Source of the DNA: Dyadobacter frigoris
Lineage (GTDB): Bacteria > Bacteroidota > Bacteroidia > Cytophagales > Spirosomataceae
Length of the DNA stretch: 64,000 bases
Direction of reading: 5' to 3'
Assembly (NCBI RefSeq): GCF_005280585.1
Contig: NZ_SZVO01000002.1
Coordinates: 629,005 to 693,004 of the forward strand
Positions 42,401 to 48,448 of this stretch are shown one piece after another. A program made the translations under genes and the position numbers. Positions within the stretch are counted from its first letter, which is position 1; each line of letters begins with the position of its first letter. A model generated the notes under the pieces. The model made no database searches. It saw nothing but the letters and a program-made list of their open reading frames with translations, and was not told the DNA's origin.

Positions 42401-42474
42401 CAAATATTGAATGTATGTATGCCCCGGGATTTTCAGGACATAGTGAAGGGATACGGGTTGGGGTTGGGCGGTAA
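36412..42474 (+). CDS. Large alpha-2-macroglobulin-like protein with a thioester motif
   Basis: A 2020-residue exported protein (signal peptide ends near VRSQ, residue 26; no lipobox). Residues 30-370 are helical and TPR-like. The macroglobulin domains follow, with the MG2 motif TDRSIYRPGQ at 601-610, and a Gly/Met/Pro/Gln-rich stretch (about 1195-1230) where a protease-bait region would lie. The A2M-type domain has LTRWKFQALAHT (about 1271-1282), and the thioester motif CAEQ sits at C1473-Q1476 at the start of the helical complement-like domain. Such proteins trap proteases by a covalent link. No PBP1C gene, the partner in many proteobacteria, is beside it. The family call is firm; the role here is unproven. 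Confidence 0.88.
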   Translation: MKFSTSPLLFSFIIFLCFFNKNVRSQNLNKMYEAQWKSVKNYADKGLSQSALTEVKKIYQLAKKENQEAQVIKAVIYMIDLQSQNQENAEINSITELEKEINTNKEPAKSILTSLLAKKYYQYYQQIRWQLYDRTATKEFIKEDISTWTTDDFHEKISTLYLHSISQEKLLKQTSLEGYNVIITKGNVRKLRPTLYDLLAQEALVYFSSDERNIKKPAYSFEINSASAYDPATDFIYRKFETKDTTSLEFYALKLYQKLIAFHVNDKTADALIDIDLQRLQYVKQKSVHPDSDELYFMSVNHVANQYQNTPAAAQAWYLIAEWHNKKSDYYNANKDTTNRFEKVKAVEICEKIIKQNPKTEGGVNAYNLLQTIQHKSLQYMTETVTIPGKPFLVRLEYKNTTKLYLRIISATDEIRVKMQKGLTPENLHALNLASPIRTWEQNLPDTKDYQEHSLEIKVDALPIGEYFLIAADNPDFENPKTIIGTRLFYVSNISYVQKGDNFFVLNRETGQPLSQAKVRIWETRYDRSIDGYLKLNSTLFLTDFYGYFTRKKNIEPDNLVTELLEITYEKDKLFQQSQAYTYYRRPNFNAPIKRQTYLFTDRSIYRPGQVIYYKGIVSKGDSLLSRLDKDSDIPVVLKNTNGEEIEKIIAHVNDYGSFSGKFQLPQNSLNGEFFIYVDDRMNLSIHVEEYKRPKFSVAYDTLKATYQLNDSIQIAGTAIAYAGNAIDGAKVSYRVVRNARFIYPWLSKRWFEPAQPMEISHRESKTDQSGKFLIFFHAIPDLKINKKSEPVFDYTIYADITDNNGETRSGETTVSVGYKSIMLTTDVPEKIQADSLKNLAIQIENMNGEFSTSDVKVKITRLKPETRLLKKRLWQRPDLFIMPKTEFISLFPNDEYDNESDQESWPEENVAFEKTEKLVKDKPFELSETKFLPGFYKIEISTVDKSGEQVKDLKYIELTDPDKNKINRAEYLSTKSSKSIEPGEKTTIEIGTSAENIFVISSSNRNENKAKTFTFFPLNDEKRILDFSATESDRGGYGVDFLFIKHNRIYSFSDVIQVPWTNKDLKIEYVSFRDNTLPGSQEKWKVKLSGFKKEKVAAEMLASMYDASLDQFYPHKWNKPAIWKMFAGLQPWNSYQNFSFESANVKYDYSTSGKTLDKRYDAFMWESFYNRVNFLSKGSRVERKEAVVADKIMVGGRSVNQAPMLGYGRQMKGSVAPMQAAPDQASENEKTKLEINNIRKNFNETAFFFPDLLTDEKGEIEFSFTMPEALTRWKFQALAHTKELALGYSSKEIVTQKDLMVQPNAPRFLREGDKISFSSKVVNLSEKELSGTITFQLFDTETNKSVDDIFKNTSLTQSFILKGKESKTLQFQIEVPENFTKTLTWRIIAKSGAYSDGEENFLPVLSNRILVIETLPLSIRGNVSKDYKFEKLINSGNSKTLTNQSLTAEFTINPAWYAVQALPYLAESRFDCAEQIWNRYYANALAANIVSLSPPISKVFETWRTEDTTTLLSNLQKNRELKSILLEETPWVLSAKTESQQKKNIALLFDLNKISNELQSNFAKLEQMQNTNGAFSWFKGGPDDRYMTQYILSGMGHLRKVNTQNKKPDEKMERLIRKSIQFLDQKIKEDYDLLVKEKADLNKVSASPSAIQYLYMRSFFPEIEIPKTSQKAWNYFRERAKFSWLAQSKYIQGLTALALYRTNEKEIPKAILKSLKETAITNEETGMYWKSNQQGWWWYEAPIERQALLIEAFQEITNDTKTVNDLKTWLLKNKQTNNWESTKATAEACYALLLQGSDILNQESSVTLNLGELSLKSSDQKQEAGTGYFKTIIDGAKVKPEMGNVKVDMNTNSSSNLPGWGAVYWQYFENIDKVTSAETSLKLSKKLFIEKNSDKGPVLTLVKDGDKLHVGDKINVRIELRADRDMEYVHMKDLRAAAFEPVNVLSGYQWQGGLGYYQSTRDASTDFFFDHLRRGTYVFEYPLFVTHDGNFANGITNIECMYAPGFSGHSEGIRVGVGR

Positions 42475-42538
42475 AATCTAACTGTAATACCTTGATAAAC
42501 TGACATTTATTTGCAAATTTGATAAAATCTAAAAAGTT

Positions 42539-42760
42539 ATGAAATCGCTATTAGAGGTAGATATAACCCTTGATCAGGTGCTTGCTATGGTAAAACAACT
42601 ACCAGTGAATGAAAAAGCATTGCTTTCAAAAGAACTTGAAAAAGACGCCATTGAATCCAAGCTTTCAAAATTACTTGGAACCGTTGAAACTGACGAACTT
42701 AGTCTGGATACAATTAACGAAGAATCTGAAATTGTAAGACAACAGATATATGAAAGCTAA
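42539..42760 (+). CDS. Small antitoxin-like partner of the second PIN toxin
   Basis: A 73-residue acidic helical protein. The middle reads like a short antitoxin helix (LDQVLAMVKQLPVNEKALLSKELEKD), similar in pattern to many Bacteroidota proteins upstream of PIN toxins. Its last 11 bases overlap the toxin gene start at 42750. I see no clear DNA-binding fold. It shows no obvious similarity to the other PIN partner at 31268-31498. The role is inferred from its position. Confidence 0.72.
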   Translation: MKSLLEVDITLDQVLAMVKQLPVNEKALLSKELEKDAIESKLSKLLGTVETDELSLDTINEESEIVRQQIYES

Positions 42761-43184
42761 AAGCATTAGAGTCATTTTTGACACTAATGTTTGGATAAGT
42801 TTTCTTATCGGTAAACGCTTTTCCACTATCAAGAAATATATTATTTCCGGAGAGCTCATTATTATTGTTACACAGCAACTTTTAAGAGAAATCAGGGACG
42901 TTACCAGACGAGAAAAATTGAAAAAATATTTCCCGAAAGAAAATGCTAATGAGCTAATTGAGCTTTGGGAAATAATTGCTGAGCAAGTCGAAATCGAACC
43001 AAAACATTTTATAAACCGAGATCCAAAGGATAATTTCCTTCTGGATCTAATCGATTTTTCTAAGGCTGACTATCTGGTAACGGGCGACAAAGATTTGTTT
43101 GAGCATAATCCTTTTAAAACTGCCGTTATACTAACTCCCGCAAAGTTCGAAGAAGTGATGAATGGAAGAGAAATACAAAACTGA
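42750..43184 (+). CDS. PIN-domain toxin (putative RNase)
   Basis: A 144-residue single PIN domain. The acids expected at the metal site are D11 (VIFDTNVWIS), E47 (LLREIRDV), D99 (RDPKDNFLLDL) and D113 or D115 (VTGDKDLF). The arrangement DTNVWIS plus TGDKDL is typical of the PIN family in toxin-antitoxin pairs. It overlaps its partner gene by 11 bases. The stop is only 3 bases from the stop of the convergent aminotransferase gene, leaving no space for a terminator. Confidence 0.88.
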   Translation: MKAKSIRVIFDTNVWISFLIGKRFSTIKKYIISGELIIIVTQQLLREIRDVTRREKLKKYFPKENANELIELWEIIAEQVEIEPKHFINRDPKDNFLLDLIDFSKADYLVTGDKDLFEHNPFKTAVILTPAKFEEVMNGREIQN

Positions 43185-43187
43185 ATC

Positions 43188-44411
43188 TCAAATCTTTAAT
43201 ACCACAGCCCTCTGAATCTTCAAAACCGCATCTACAAACCCTTCCATATCCTCCCGTTCCCCCAGCATTCCATTTTGTAAAATCCATACCGCTTCGGTAG
43301 TACAGGCTGCCTCAGCAACCGGACAAATTACATCAGTATAATCCACAGTTTCGGGAATCGCGTAACACATAAAATTTTTGTTTTGAAAAAGCGGTTGTTT
43401 GTACAAAGGATGTGGATAACCTTTGAAACATGGAACGCCTTCGGCAGCAAGCATTTCTACAAATTTATCCTTTGGTATATCTCCAAATTTAGAGGCATCG
43501 TATTTGAAAATATAAATGTGATAACAATGCATCGTGATTTCTTCACTTCGCACCAAGGGCAATATTCCTTCAATATTTTCAAATAATTCAGTCAGGTACA
43601 GCCCGTTCTTATTCCTTTTTTCCGTTTGGCTTGGTAATCGTTTTAATTGTTGTGACAGCAAAACTGCCTGCATTTGCGTGATCCGGTAATTACAACCGGG
43701 ATTGTAATGGTCGTACCATTGTCCGCCTTCAATACGCCCAACATTGCGCAGAGAATTCATTATCGCATATAAATCATCATCGTCAGTTACCACAATTCCT
43801 CCTTCACCAGCCGTCAGGTTTTTGGATGATTGAAAACTAAAACTGCCAGCGTCACCTATTGACCCCAGTTTTTTCCCTTTATATTCCGCACCATGTGCGT
43901 GAGCGGCATCTTCGATCACACGTAAATTATGTCTTTTGGCAATATCCAGGATCGCATCCATATCACAGGCCAAACCGCCAAAATGAACCGGAATAATAGC
44001 CTTGGTACGCGAAGTGATCGCCGCTTCAATTTTAGCGGGATCAAGATTATACGTGTCCGGATGGATATCAACAAAAACCGGAACACAATTACATTCAATC
44101 ACTGTCGAGGCGGTGGCAATAAACGTATAGGGTGGTACGATCACCTCGTCGCCCGGTTTTACACCACAGGCAATCAAAGCCAATCGAAGCGAGACAGAAC
44201 CGTTCACACAACTCACAGCATATTTACTACCGCAAAAAGCTGCAAATTCTTTTTCAAATTTTTCAACCTCGTCACCACAATCAGGATTCCCCCACTTTCC
44301 GCTGGATATAACCTCCGACACAACCTGTACTTCCTGTTCGTCAAAAATTGGCCAGGGGAAGTTACGTTTTACAGATTTTTCTCCACCGTCAATTGCTAAT
44401 AGTTGGCTCAT
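43188..44411 (-). CDS. DegT/DnrJ/EryC1-type PLP aminotransferase
   Basis: A PLP enzyme of the sugar-aminotransferase group. The frame is open from 44453 (421 residues), but I prefer the ATG at 44409-44411 (407 residues) because members usually start close to a LLAIDGG-like segment. Counted from the longer form, the family marks are the PLP-ring segment EDAAHAHGAE (181-190) and the Schiff-base lysine K211 in SFQSSKNLTAGEGG. Such enzymes aminate keto-sugars or cyclitols for surface glycans or antibiotics. No sugar nucleotide gene is beside it, so the substrate is open. It is divergent from an unknown membrane protein, 113-155 bases apart. Confidence 0.9.
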   Translation of the reverse strand: MSQLLAIDGGEKSVKRNFPWPIFDEQEVQVVSEVISSGKWGNPDCGDEVEKFEKEFAAFCGSKYAVSCVNGSVSLRLALIACGVKPGDEVIVPPYTFIATASTVIECNCVPVFVDIHPDTYNLDPAKIEAAITSRTKAIIPVHFGGLACDMDAILDIAKRHNLRVIEDAAHAHGAEYKGKKLGSIGDAGSFSFQSSKNLTAGEGGIVVTDDDDLYAIMNSLRNVGRIEGGQWYDHYNPGCNYRITQMQAVLLSQQLKRLPSQTEKRNKNGLYLTELFENIEGILPLVRSEEITMHCYHIYIFKYDASKFGDIPKDKFVEMLAAEGVPCFKGYPHPLYKQPLFQNKNFMCYAIPETVDYTDVICPVAEAACTTEAVWILQNGMLGEREDMEGFVDAVLKIQRAVVLKI

Positions 44412-44566
44412 CCCCGATTTGGTATAATTTCTAAATTGATATCTCTCTATCACATACTTTGGAAATTGTAATTAAGACTATTTACTCCAAATTCGCTACG
44501 GGAACATAGCCTGTTTTTGATATTATACAGTAATATTTCTATAACCCTAAACCCGTCATTTCCTCC

Positions 44567-45853
44567 ATGAAAAATCAAAAACTCCTACCCGGTATTTTCA
44601 TTGCAGCCATGTCATTAGCCACCGCCTGGGCCATTCGTGGCCAGTTTGGACATGAACAAGGAGCGGCTTGGGCGGGAAGTTTTGGCGCAATAAGCATTGT
44701 TTTACTGGCCAAAAGGCAGGATTGGTATGCCAAAATTTTTCAACTCGCACTTGCGTCCGCAGCGGGTTGGGGAGTCGCCGGAATGGCAAGTTATGGACTT
44801 GTAGTAGGTTATGGACGAAGTACTGAATTTGGAAATGCATATTACGGTCTGTTAATGCTATTTATTATTGGCGGATTATTTGGTTTGCTTGGAGGCGGTC
44901 TGTTTGGAATCGCTCTTGGTGACAGCAATGAAAAACCCGTAAAATGGTACAATTTAATCGTTGAAATGACTATTGGCGGAATCATTTTTTACTATTTGTT
45001 AGTCGAAGAATTTGGATGGCTCATGACGCCTCCGCGCGGTGAATATTGGGCAACATGCCTTGGAATGACCATTGCCATGTTTTGGTATATGATTCGTCAA
45101 AAACAATATTCGGCTATTCGGGTGGCCATTTTTGCCGGATTTGGGGCTGGTTTTGGATTTGCTTTTGGTAACTTTTTACAAATTATGGGCCACGTTTCGG
45201 AGATTAAATTCAACTTCTGGAATGTGATGGAATATTCTATCGGATTTTTCGGTGGCTTGGGAATGGCTTACGGGACTTTCACTTCCGAATGGCCTGTTAC
45301 CGAAATAAAAACGAAGCGGAATAAACTCATTGCTCCGCTTCTGATATTAACCTTGATAATTCCCTTTTTCGTTTGGGATCAATCCTTTGAAACCAAGCGG
45401 CTGGTTGAAACAATTCAAAGTTTTGCGCCCCTAGCAGATGCCACAGGAATAACCAAATCCGTTCAATGGGTAGCGTTACTGTTGATAATAATAACTTCCG
45501 GCTATTGGCTTTACATTCTTTATTTCAAAAATAAAGAAAATACGATCACCATCGGTTATCAGGAAGCGAACCGGTTTTTCCTTGGGCATTTGGGATTGTA
45601 TACTATTTACAGCATTCTGATCACCTGCGCGTTCATGAGTTTGTACAGAATTGAGCAATATCTTTACATTATCAACGTACTGATAATCGGATTTTTTATT
45701 GGAAAATTTCAGCCTGGTTTTACCAATAGAGGCTTGAATTTTAGCCGCTGGGCTATTAATTTTATTTTTTTATTAGCCTTTATTGCCTTGATCGTAGTTG
45801 TTGCGATTAGTTCTCATGGAGAATTAAAAGGCGCACATAACCGGTTTGAATGA
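44567..45853 (+). CDS. Polytopic membrane protein of unknown function
   Basis: A 428-residue, very hydrophobic protein with about eleven or twelve membrane segments. The N-terminal part has a striking conserved-looking segment AWAIRGQFGHEQGAAWAG (residues 21-38), and glycine-rich helices such as GGLFGLLGGGLFGIALGD and GFGAGFGFAFGNF follow. I know no named family for it. The charged, His- and Arg-containing segment within the first helix pair could be a substrate or ion site. It is divergent from the DegT aminotransferase gene, which may hint at a joint role, and is followed by a long hairpin and two acetyltransferases. Confidence 0.8.
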   Translation: MKNQKLLPGIFIAAMSLATAWAIRGQFGHEQGAAWAGSFGAISIVLLAKRQDWYAKIFQLALASAAGWGVAGMASYGLVVGYGRSTEFGNAYYGLLMLFIIGGLFGLLGGGLFGIALGDSNEKPVKWYNLIVEMTIGGIIFYYLLVEEFGWLMTPPRGEYWATCLGMTIAMFWYMIRQKQYSAIRVAIFAGFGAGFGFAFGNFLQIMGHVSEIKFNFWNVMEYSIGFFGGLGMAYGTFTSEWPVTEIKTKRNKLIAPLLILTLIIPFFVWDQSFETKRLVETIQSFAPLADATGITKSVQWVALLLIIITSGYWLYILYFKNKENTITIGYQEANRFFLGHLGLYTIYSILITCAFMSLYRIEQYLYIINVLIIGFFIGKFQPGFTNRGLNFSRWAINFIFLLAFIALIVVVAISSHGELKGAHNRFE

Positions 45854-45881
45854 AACGTTTAGTGCCATAAGTCCTCACTAT

Positions 45882-45941
45882 TTGATCTGATATTTTGATT
45901 ATGTATATTCCTGATTGAATAGCATAATAATATCAGATCAA
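45882..45941 (+). promoter_or_regulatory. Long leader hairpin ending 2 bases before an acetyltransferase start
   Basis: The outer stem TTGATCTGATATT (45882-45894) and AATATCAGATCAA (45929-45941) is a perfect 13-base pair. After a 3-base bulge, ATTATG pairs with CATAAT, then TATTC with GAATA, around a 6-base loop. If made as RNA, the ribosome-entry zone of the gene at 45944 would be locked in the stem. There is no T run, so it does not look like a normal terminator. Confidence 0.6.
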
Positions 45942-45943
45942 TA

Positions 45944-46474
45944 ATGGACATTACAAAAATCGAGTTAGTAAAGGTTATTTCTTCCGATCTCGGAGAATTA
46001 CAAGAACTGAGCAAACAAACTTTTCTGGAAACTTTTGCTCCGGTCAACACAGAAGAAAACATCCAGCATTATCTGCATTCCGGCTTCACAGACGAGAAAC
46101 TTATCAAAGAAATTGCCAATCCGGGTTCAGCTTTCTATTTCGCAAAACTGAACGATACACCAATCGGTTATCTCAAAATCAATTTTGGAAATGCACAAAC
46201 CGAGTTAAAGGACAACGATGCCCTGGAAATAGAAAGAATTTACGTATTGCAGGAATTTCATGGCCAAAGAGCAGGGCAATTTCTTTTCGGTGAAACATTA
46301 AAAATTGCCAAAAATCATGGCCTGAAATACATATGGCTTGGTGTTTGGGAGAAAAATGAGAAAGCCATAAAATTTTATGAAAAGAACGGGTTTATTCCAT
46401 TTGACAAACATAGTTTTACACTTGGAAGTGATATACAAACTGATATCATGATGAAACTGCCTGTTATTAAATAA
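45944..46474 (+). CDS. GNAT-family N-acetyltransferase
   Basis: A 176-residue single GNAT domain. The acetyl-CoA site is seen as RIYVLQEFHGQRAGQFLF (about 97-114; core Q/RxxGxG-like QRAGQF), and the C-terminal strand ends KYIWLGVWEKNEKAIKFYEKNGF cut here to its core FYEKNGF. It acetylates a small molecule or protein amine; the substrate is unknown. It is preceded by a strong leader hairpin and followed 8 bases later by a second, only distantly related GNAT gene. There is no RHH antitoxin beside it, so it is unlikely to be a TacT-type toxin. Confidence 0.9.
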   Translation: MDITKIELVKVISSDLGELQELSKQTFLETFAPVNTEENIQHYLHSGFTDEKLIKEIANPGSAFYFAKLNDTPIGYLKINFGNAQTELKDNDALEIERIYVLQEFHGQRAGQFLFGETLKIAKNHGLKYIWLGVWEKNEKAIKFYEKNGFIPFDKHSFTLGSDIQTDIMMKLPVIK

Positions 46475-46482
46475 TAAGCTAT

Positions 46483-46935
46483 ATGATTTTCAGAGAAGCC
46501 AAAACGGATGATATTCCGCAAATCCAGATTGTCAGGCACGCCGTTAATGAAAATATTTTATCTGATCCCAGCCTTGTAACAGACAAAGATTGTATTGAAT
46601 ATCTAACGGTAAGGGGAAAAGGATGGGTTTGTGAAGTTGACAATGATATTGTTGGATTTGCCATTGCAGATTTGCAGGAAAATAACATCTGGGCTCTTTT
46701 TTTGAAACCTGAATTTGAAAAACAAGGGATTGGAAGACAGCTTCACGACATGATGCTGGACTGGTATTTTTCAAAAAAAACCGATGCCGTATGGCTCAGT
46801 ACCACTCCCGGAACCAGGGCTGATCACTTTTACAGAAAAAGTGGCTGGACAGAAACCGGAAAATACGGAACAAGCCAGATCAGATTTGAAATGACTTATG
46901 GAAAATGGCTTGGTAACAAAGCAGCAGAACTATAA
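46483..46935 (+). CDS. GNAT-family N-acetyltransferase
   Basis: A 150-residue GNAT enzyme. The acetyl-CoA motif is FEKQGIGRQLHDMML (about 86-100, core QGIGRQ), and the C-terminal part has WLSTTPGTRADHFYRKSGW, a pattern often seen in this family. It begins 8 bases after the preceding GNAT gene and should be cotranscribed with it. The two share only the family fold and are not recent duplicates. Substrate unknown. Confidence 0.9.
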   Translation: MIFREAKTDDIPQIQIVRHAVNENILSDPSLVTDKDCIEYLTVRGKGWVCEVDNDIVGFAIADLQENNIWALFLKPEFEKQGIGRQLHDMMLDWYFSKKTDAVWLSTTPGTRADHFYRKSGWTETGKYGTSQIRFEMTYGKWLGNKAAEL

Positions 46936-47082
46936 ACAATTAGTATTTTTTTAAATGCTTTCCTATAATGGGATAAAAAATTTTCGATATTTTAGTTAAG
47001 GTGGAGTTTGGATAACCGATAGGGTAATTTAAATTTTCTGATCAATGCTAATATCATATTGAAATCGATCTTTTAGAATCGC

Positions 47083-47090
47083 TATATTTG
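47083..47090 (+). promoter_or_regulatory. Possible -7 box just before the MNT-HEPN pair
   Basis: TATATTTG matches TAnnTTTG, and an ATTG (47058-47061) lies 21 bases upstream, a fair -33 spacing. The box ends only 4 bases before the ATG, so a start here would give a nearly leaderless mRNA. It may be chance. Confidence 0.3.
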
Positions 47091-47094
47091 TTAT

Positions 47095-47385
47095 ATGAAG
47101 GAACTTACGCACATAAAACAAATTCTGAGCAAACTCAAACCTGAGTTAATAAGGAAATTCAATGTTAGCTCGATCGGCCTTTTTGGATCCATTGTCAGAA
47201 ATGACTTTAACGCTTCCAGTGACATTGATATTATCGTTGATTTCAGCAAACCAATTGGCATTGAATTCGTCGATCTTGCCGATTTTATCGAAAAAGAACT
47301 TAATAAACCTGTTGATCTGGTTTCAAAAAAGGGTATTAAACCAAAATATTTCAGCGCCATAGAATCTGAAATAGTATATGTCTAA
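47095..47385 (+). CDS. mntA: MNT-domain nucleotidyltransferase antitoxin (MntA type)
   Basis: A 96-residue minimal nucleotidyltransferase. The GSx10DxD motif is exact: G31-S32 and D43-D45 (LFGSIVRN then SSDIDIIVD). MntA-type antitoxins neutralise the partner HEPN RNase by adding AMP to its tyrosine. It overlaps the HEPN gene by 8 bases, the usual gene order for this type VII system. The sequence fits the active form, since the catalytic acids are present. Confidence 0.93.
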   Translation: MKELTHIKQILSKLKPELIRKFNVSSIGLFGSIVRNDFNASSDIDIIVDFSKPIGIEFVDLADFIEKELNKPVDLVSKKGIKPKYFSAIESEIVYV

Positions 47386-47713
47386 AAGGCAACCAGCTCT
47401 TCTTATTGAAGATATTATTGAAAGCGGAAATAAAATTCTTCAATATACTAAGGAACTGTCCTTTGACGAGTTTATTAATGACAGTAAAACAGTTGATGCA
47501 GTTATAAGAAATTTTGAAATAATTGGCGAAGCTGCAAACAGGTTATCCGAAGATTTCAAAGATCAGCACTCTTCCATAGATTGGCACAGAATCAGGGGTT
47601 TTAGAAATAGAATTGTACATGATTATTTTGGAATAGACTACTCCATTGTATGGGAAGTGAAGAGTTTTTTCCTGCCAAATCTAATATTCCGGTTAGAACA
47701 GATAGATATCTGA
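47378..47713 (+). CDS. hepT: HEPN-domain toxin (HepT, DUF86)
   Basis: A 111-residue all-helical HEPN protein. The RNase motif Rx4HxY is complete: R76, H81, Y83 (RNRIVHDYF). Such toxins are RNases that act as dimers; the tyrosine is the target of AMP addition by MntA. Start codon overlaps the end of the mntA gene by 8 bases. There is no sign of decay. Confidence 0.93.
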   Translation: MSKRQPALLIEDIIESGNKILQYTKELSFDEFINDSKTVDAVIRNFEIIGEAANRLSEDFKDQHSSIDWHRIRGFRNRIVHDYFGIDYSIVWEVKSFFLPNLIFRLEQIDI

Positions 47714-47838
47714 TAAATTAAAAAGCTTTTACGAAAATTACTTAGAGGTACTAGTACTACCTATCTAAAAATTAATTAATTCTTTACCATAAATTAGGAT
47801 TTAAAAGCAAGTTACCAACACTTACTCGGCCTGATCTC

Positions 47839-48399
47839 ATGAACCCCGCTTTTACTGCTATTTACATTATCTGGTTTTTGTCTGAGACTTTACTGAACCG
47901 GTTGTTACGTTCTAAAAGTACGGACAAGCAAAACGCGGATAAAAACTCCTTGCTTATTATCTGGATTACGGTGGTTGCTGCCATTGTTTTAGCCGTTTAC
48001 ATTTCAATTAAATACTACTTCCCTATTTATCCCAATACCATGATTCGCTATATCGGATTAGGAATTATTTTCCTGGGTATTATACTGAGAATCGCTGCTG
48101 TGTTGTCTCTGGGGAAATATTTTACAGTAGATGTAACGATCCGGGAAGACCATAAACTTAAAAAAGACGGTTTGTATAAATATTTACGCCATCCCTCCTA
48201 TTTCGCTTCGCTGATATCTTTTATAGGTTTTGGAATTTCCATTAACACCTGGCCAGGATTGATTTTAATCGTGGTTTCAGTGATGACAGTTTTTATTTTT
48301 CGTATCAAAATTGAAGAGAAAATATTGATTGGCCAGTTTGGTTCTGAATATCTTGATTATAAGAAAAGTACAAGAGGAATTATTCCTTTTATTTATTAA
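47839..48399 (+). CDS. ICMT-like membrane methyltransferase
   Basis: A 186-residue integral membrane protein with about four or five helices. The C-terminal half has the SAM-binding pattern of isoprenylcysteine carboxyl methyltransferase/PEMT proteins: LYKYLRHPSYFASLI (about 112-126) and EEKILIGQFGSEYLDYKK (about 157-174). In bacteria the substrate is seldom known; lipids or small molecules are likely. It begins 125 bases after the HEPN gene and is followed 49 bases later by an unknown membrane protein on the same strand. Confidence 0.85.
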   Translation: MNPAFTAIYIIWFLSETLLNRLLRSKSTDKQNADKNSLLIIWITVVAAIVLAVYISIKYYFPIYPNTMIRYIGLGIIFLGIILRIAAVLSLGKYFTVDVTIREDHKLKKDGLYKYLRHPSYFASLISFIGFGISINTWPGLILIVVSVMTVFIFRIKIEEKILIGQFGSEYLDYKKSTRGIIPFIY

Positions 48400-48448
48400 A
48401 AATTATCTATTTCAATCCTTTTTATTTCGCAAGTAAATTACACACACA

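Noticed and set aside
45944..46935. Tandem GNAT genes as a TacT-type toxin-antitoxin system
   Set aside because: There is no ribbon-helix-helix antitoxin gene, and both proteins look like ordinary acetyltransferases.
47748..47757. GTACTAGTAC palindrome after the HEPN gene
   Set aside because: A single 10-base palindrome without a T tract or a partner site is too weak to call a terminator or operator.
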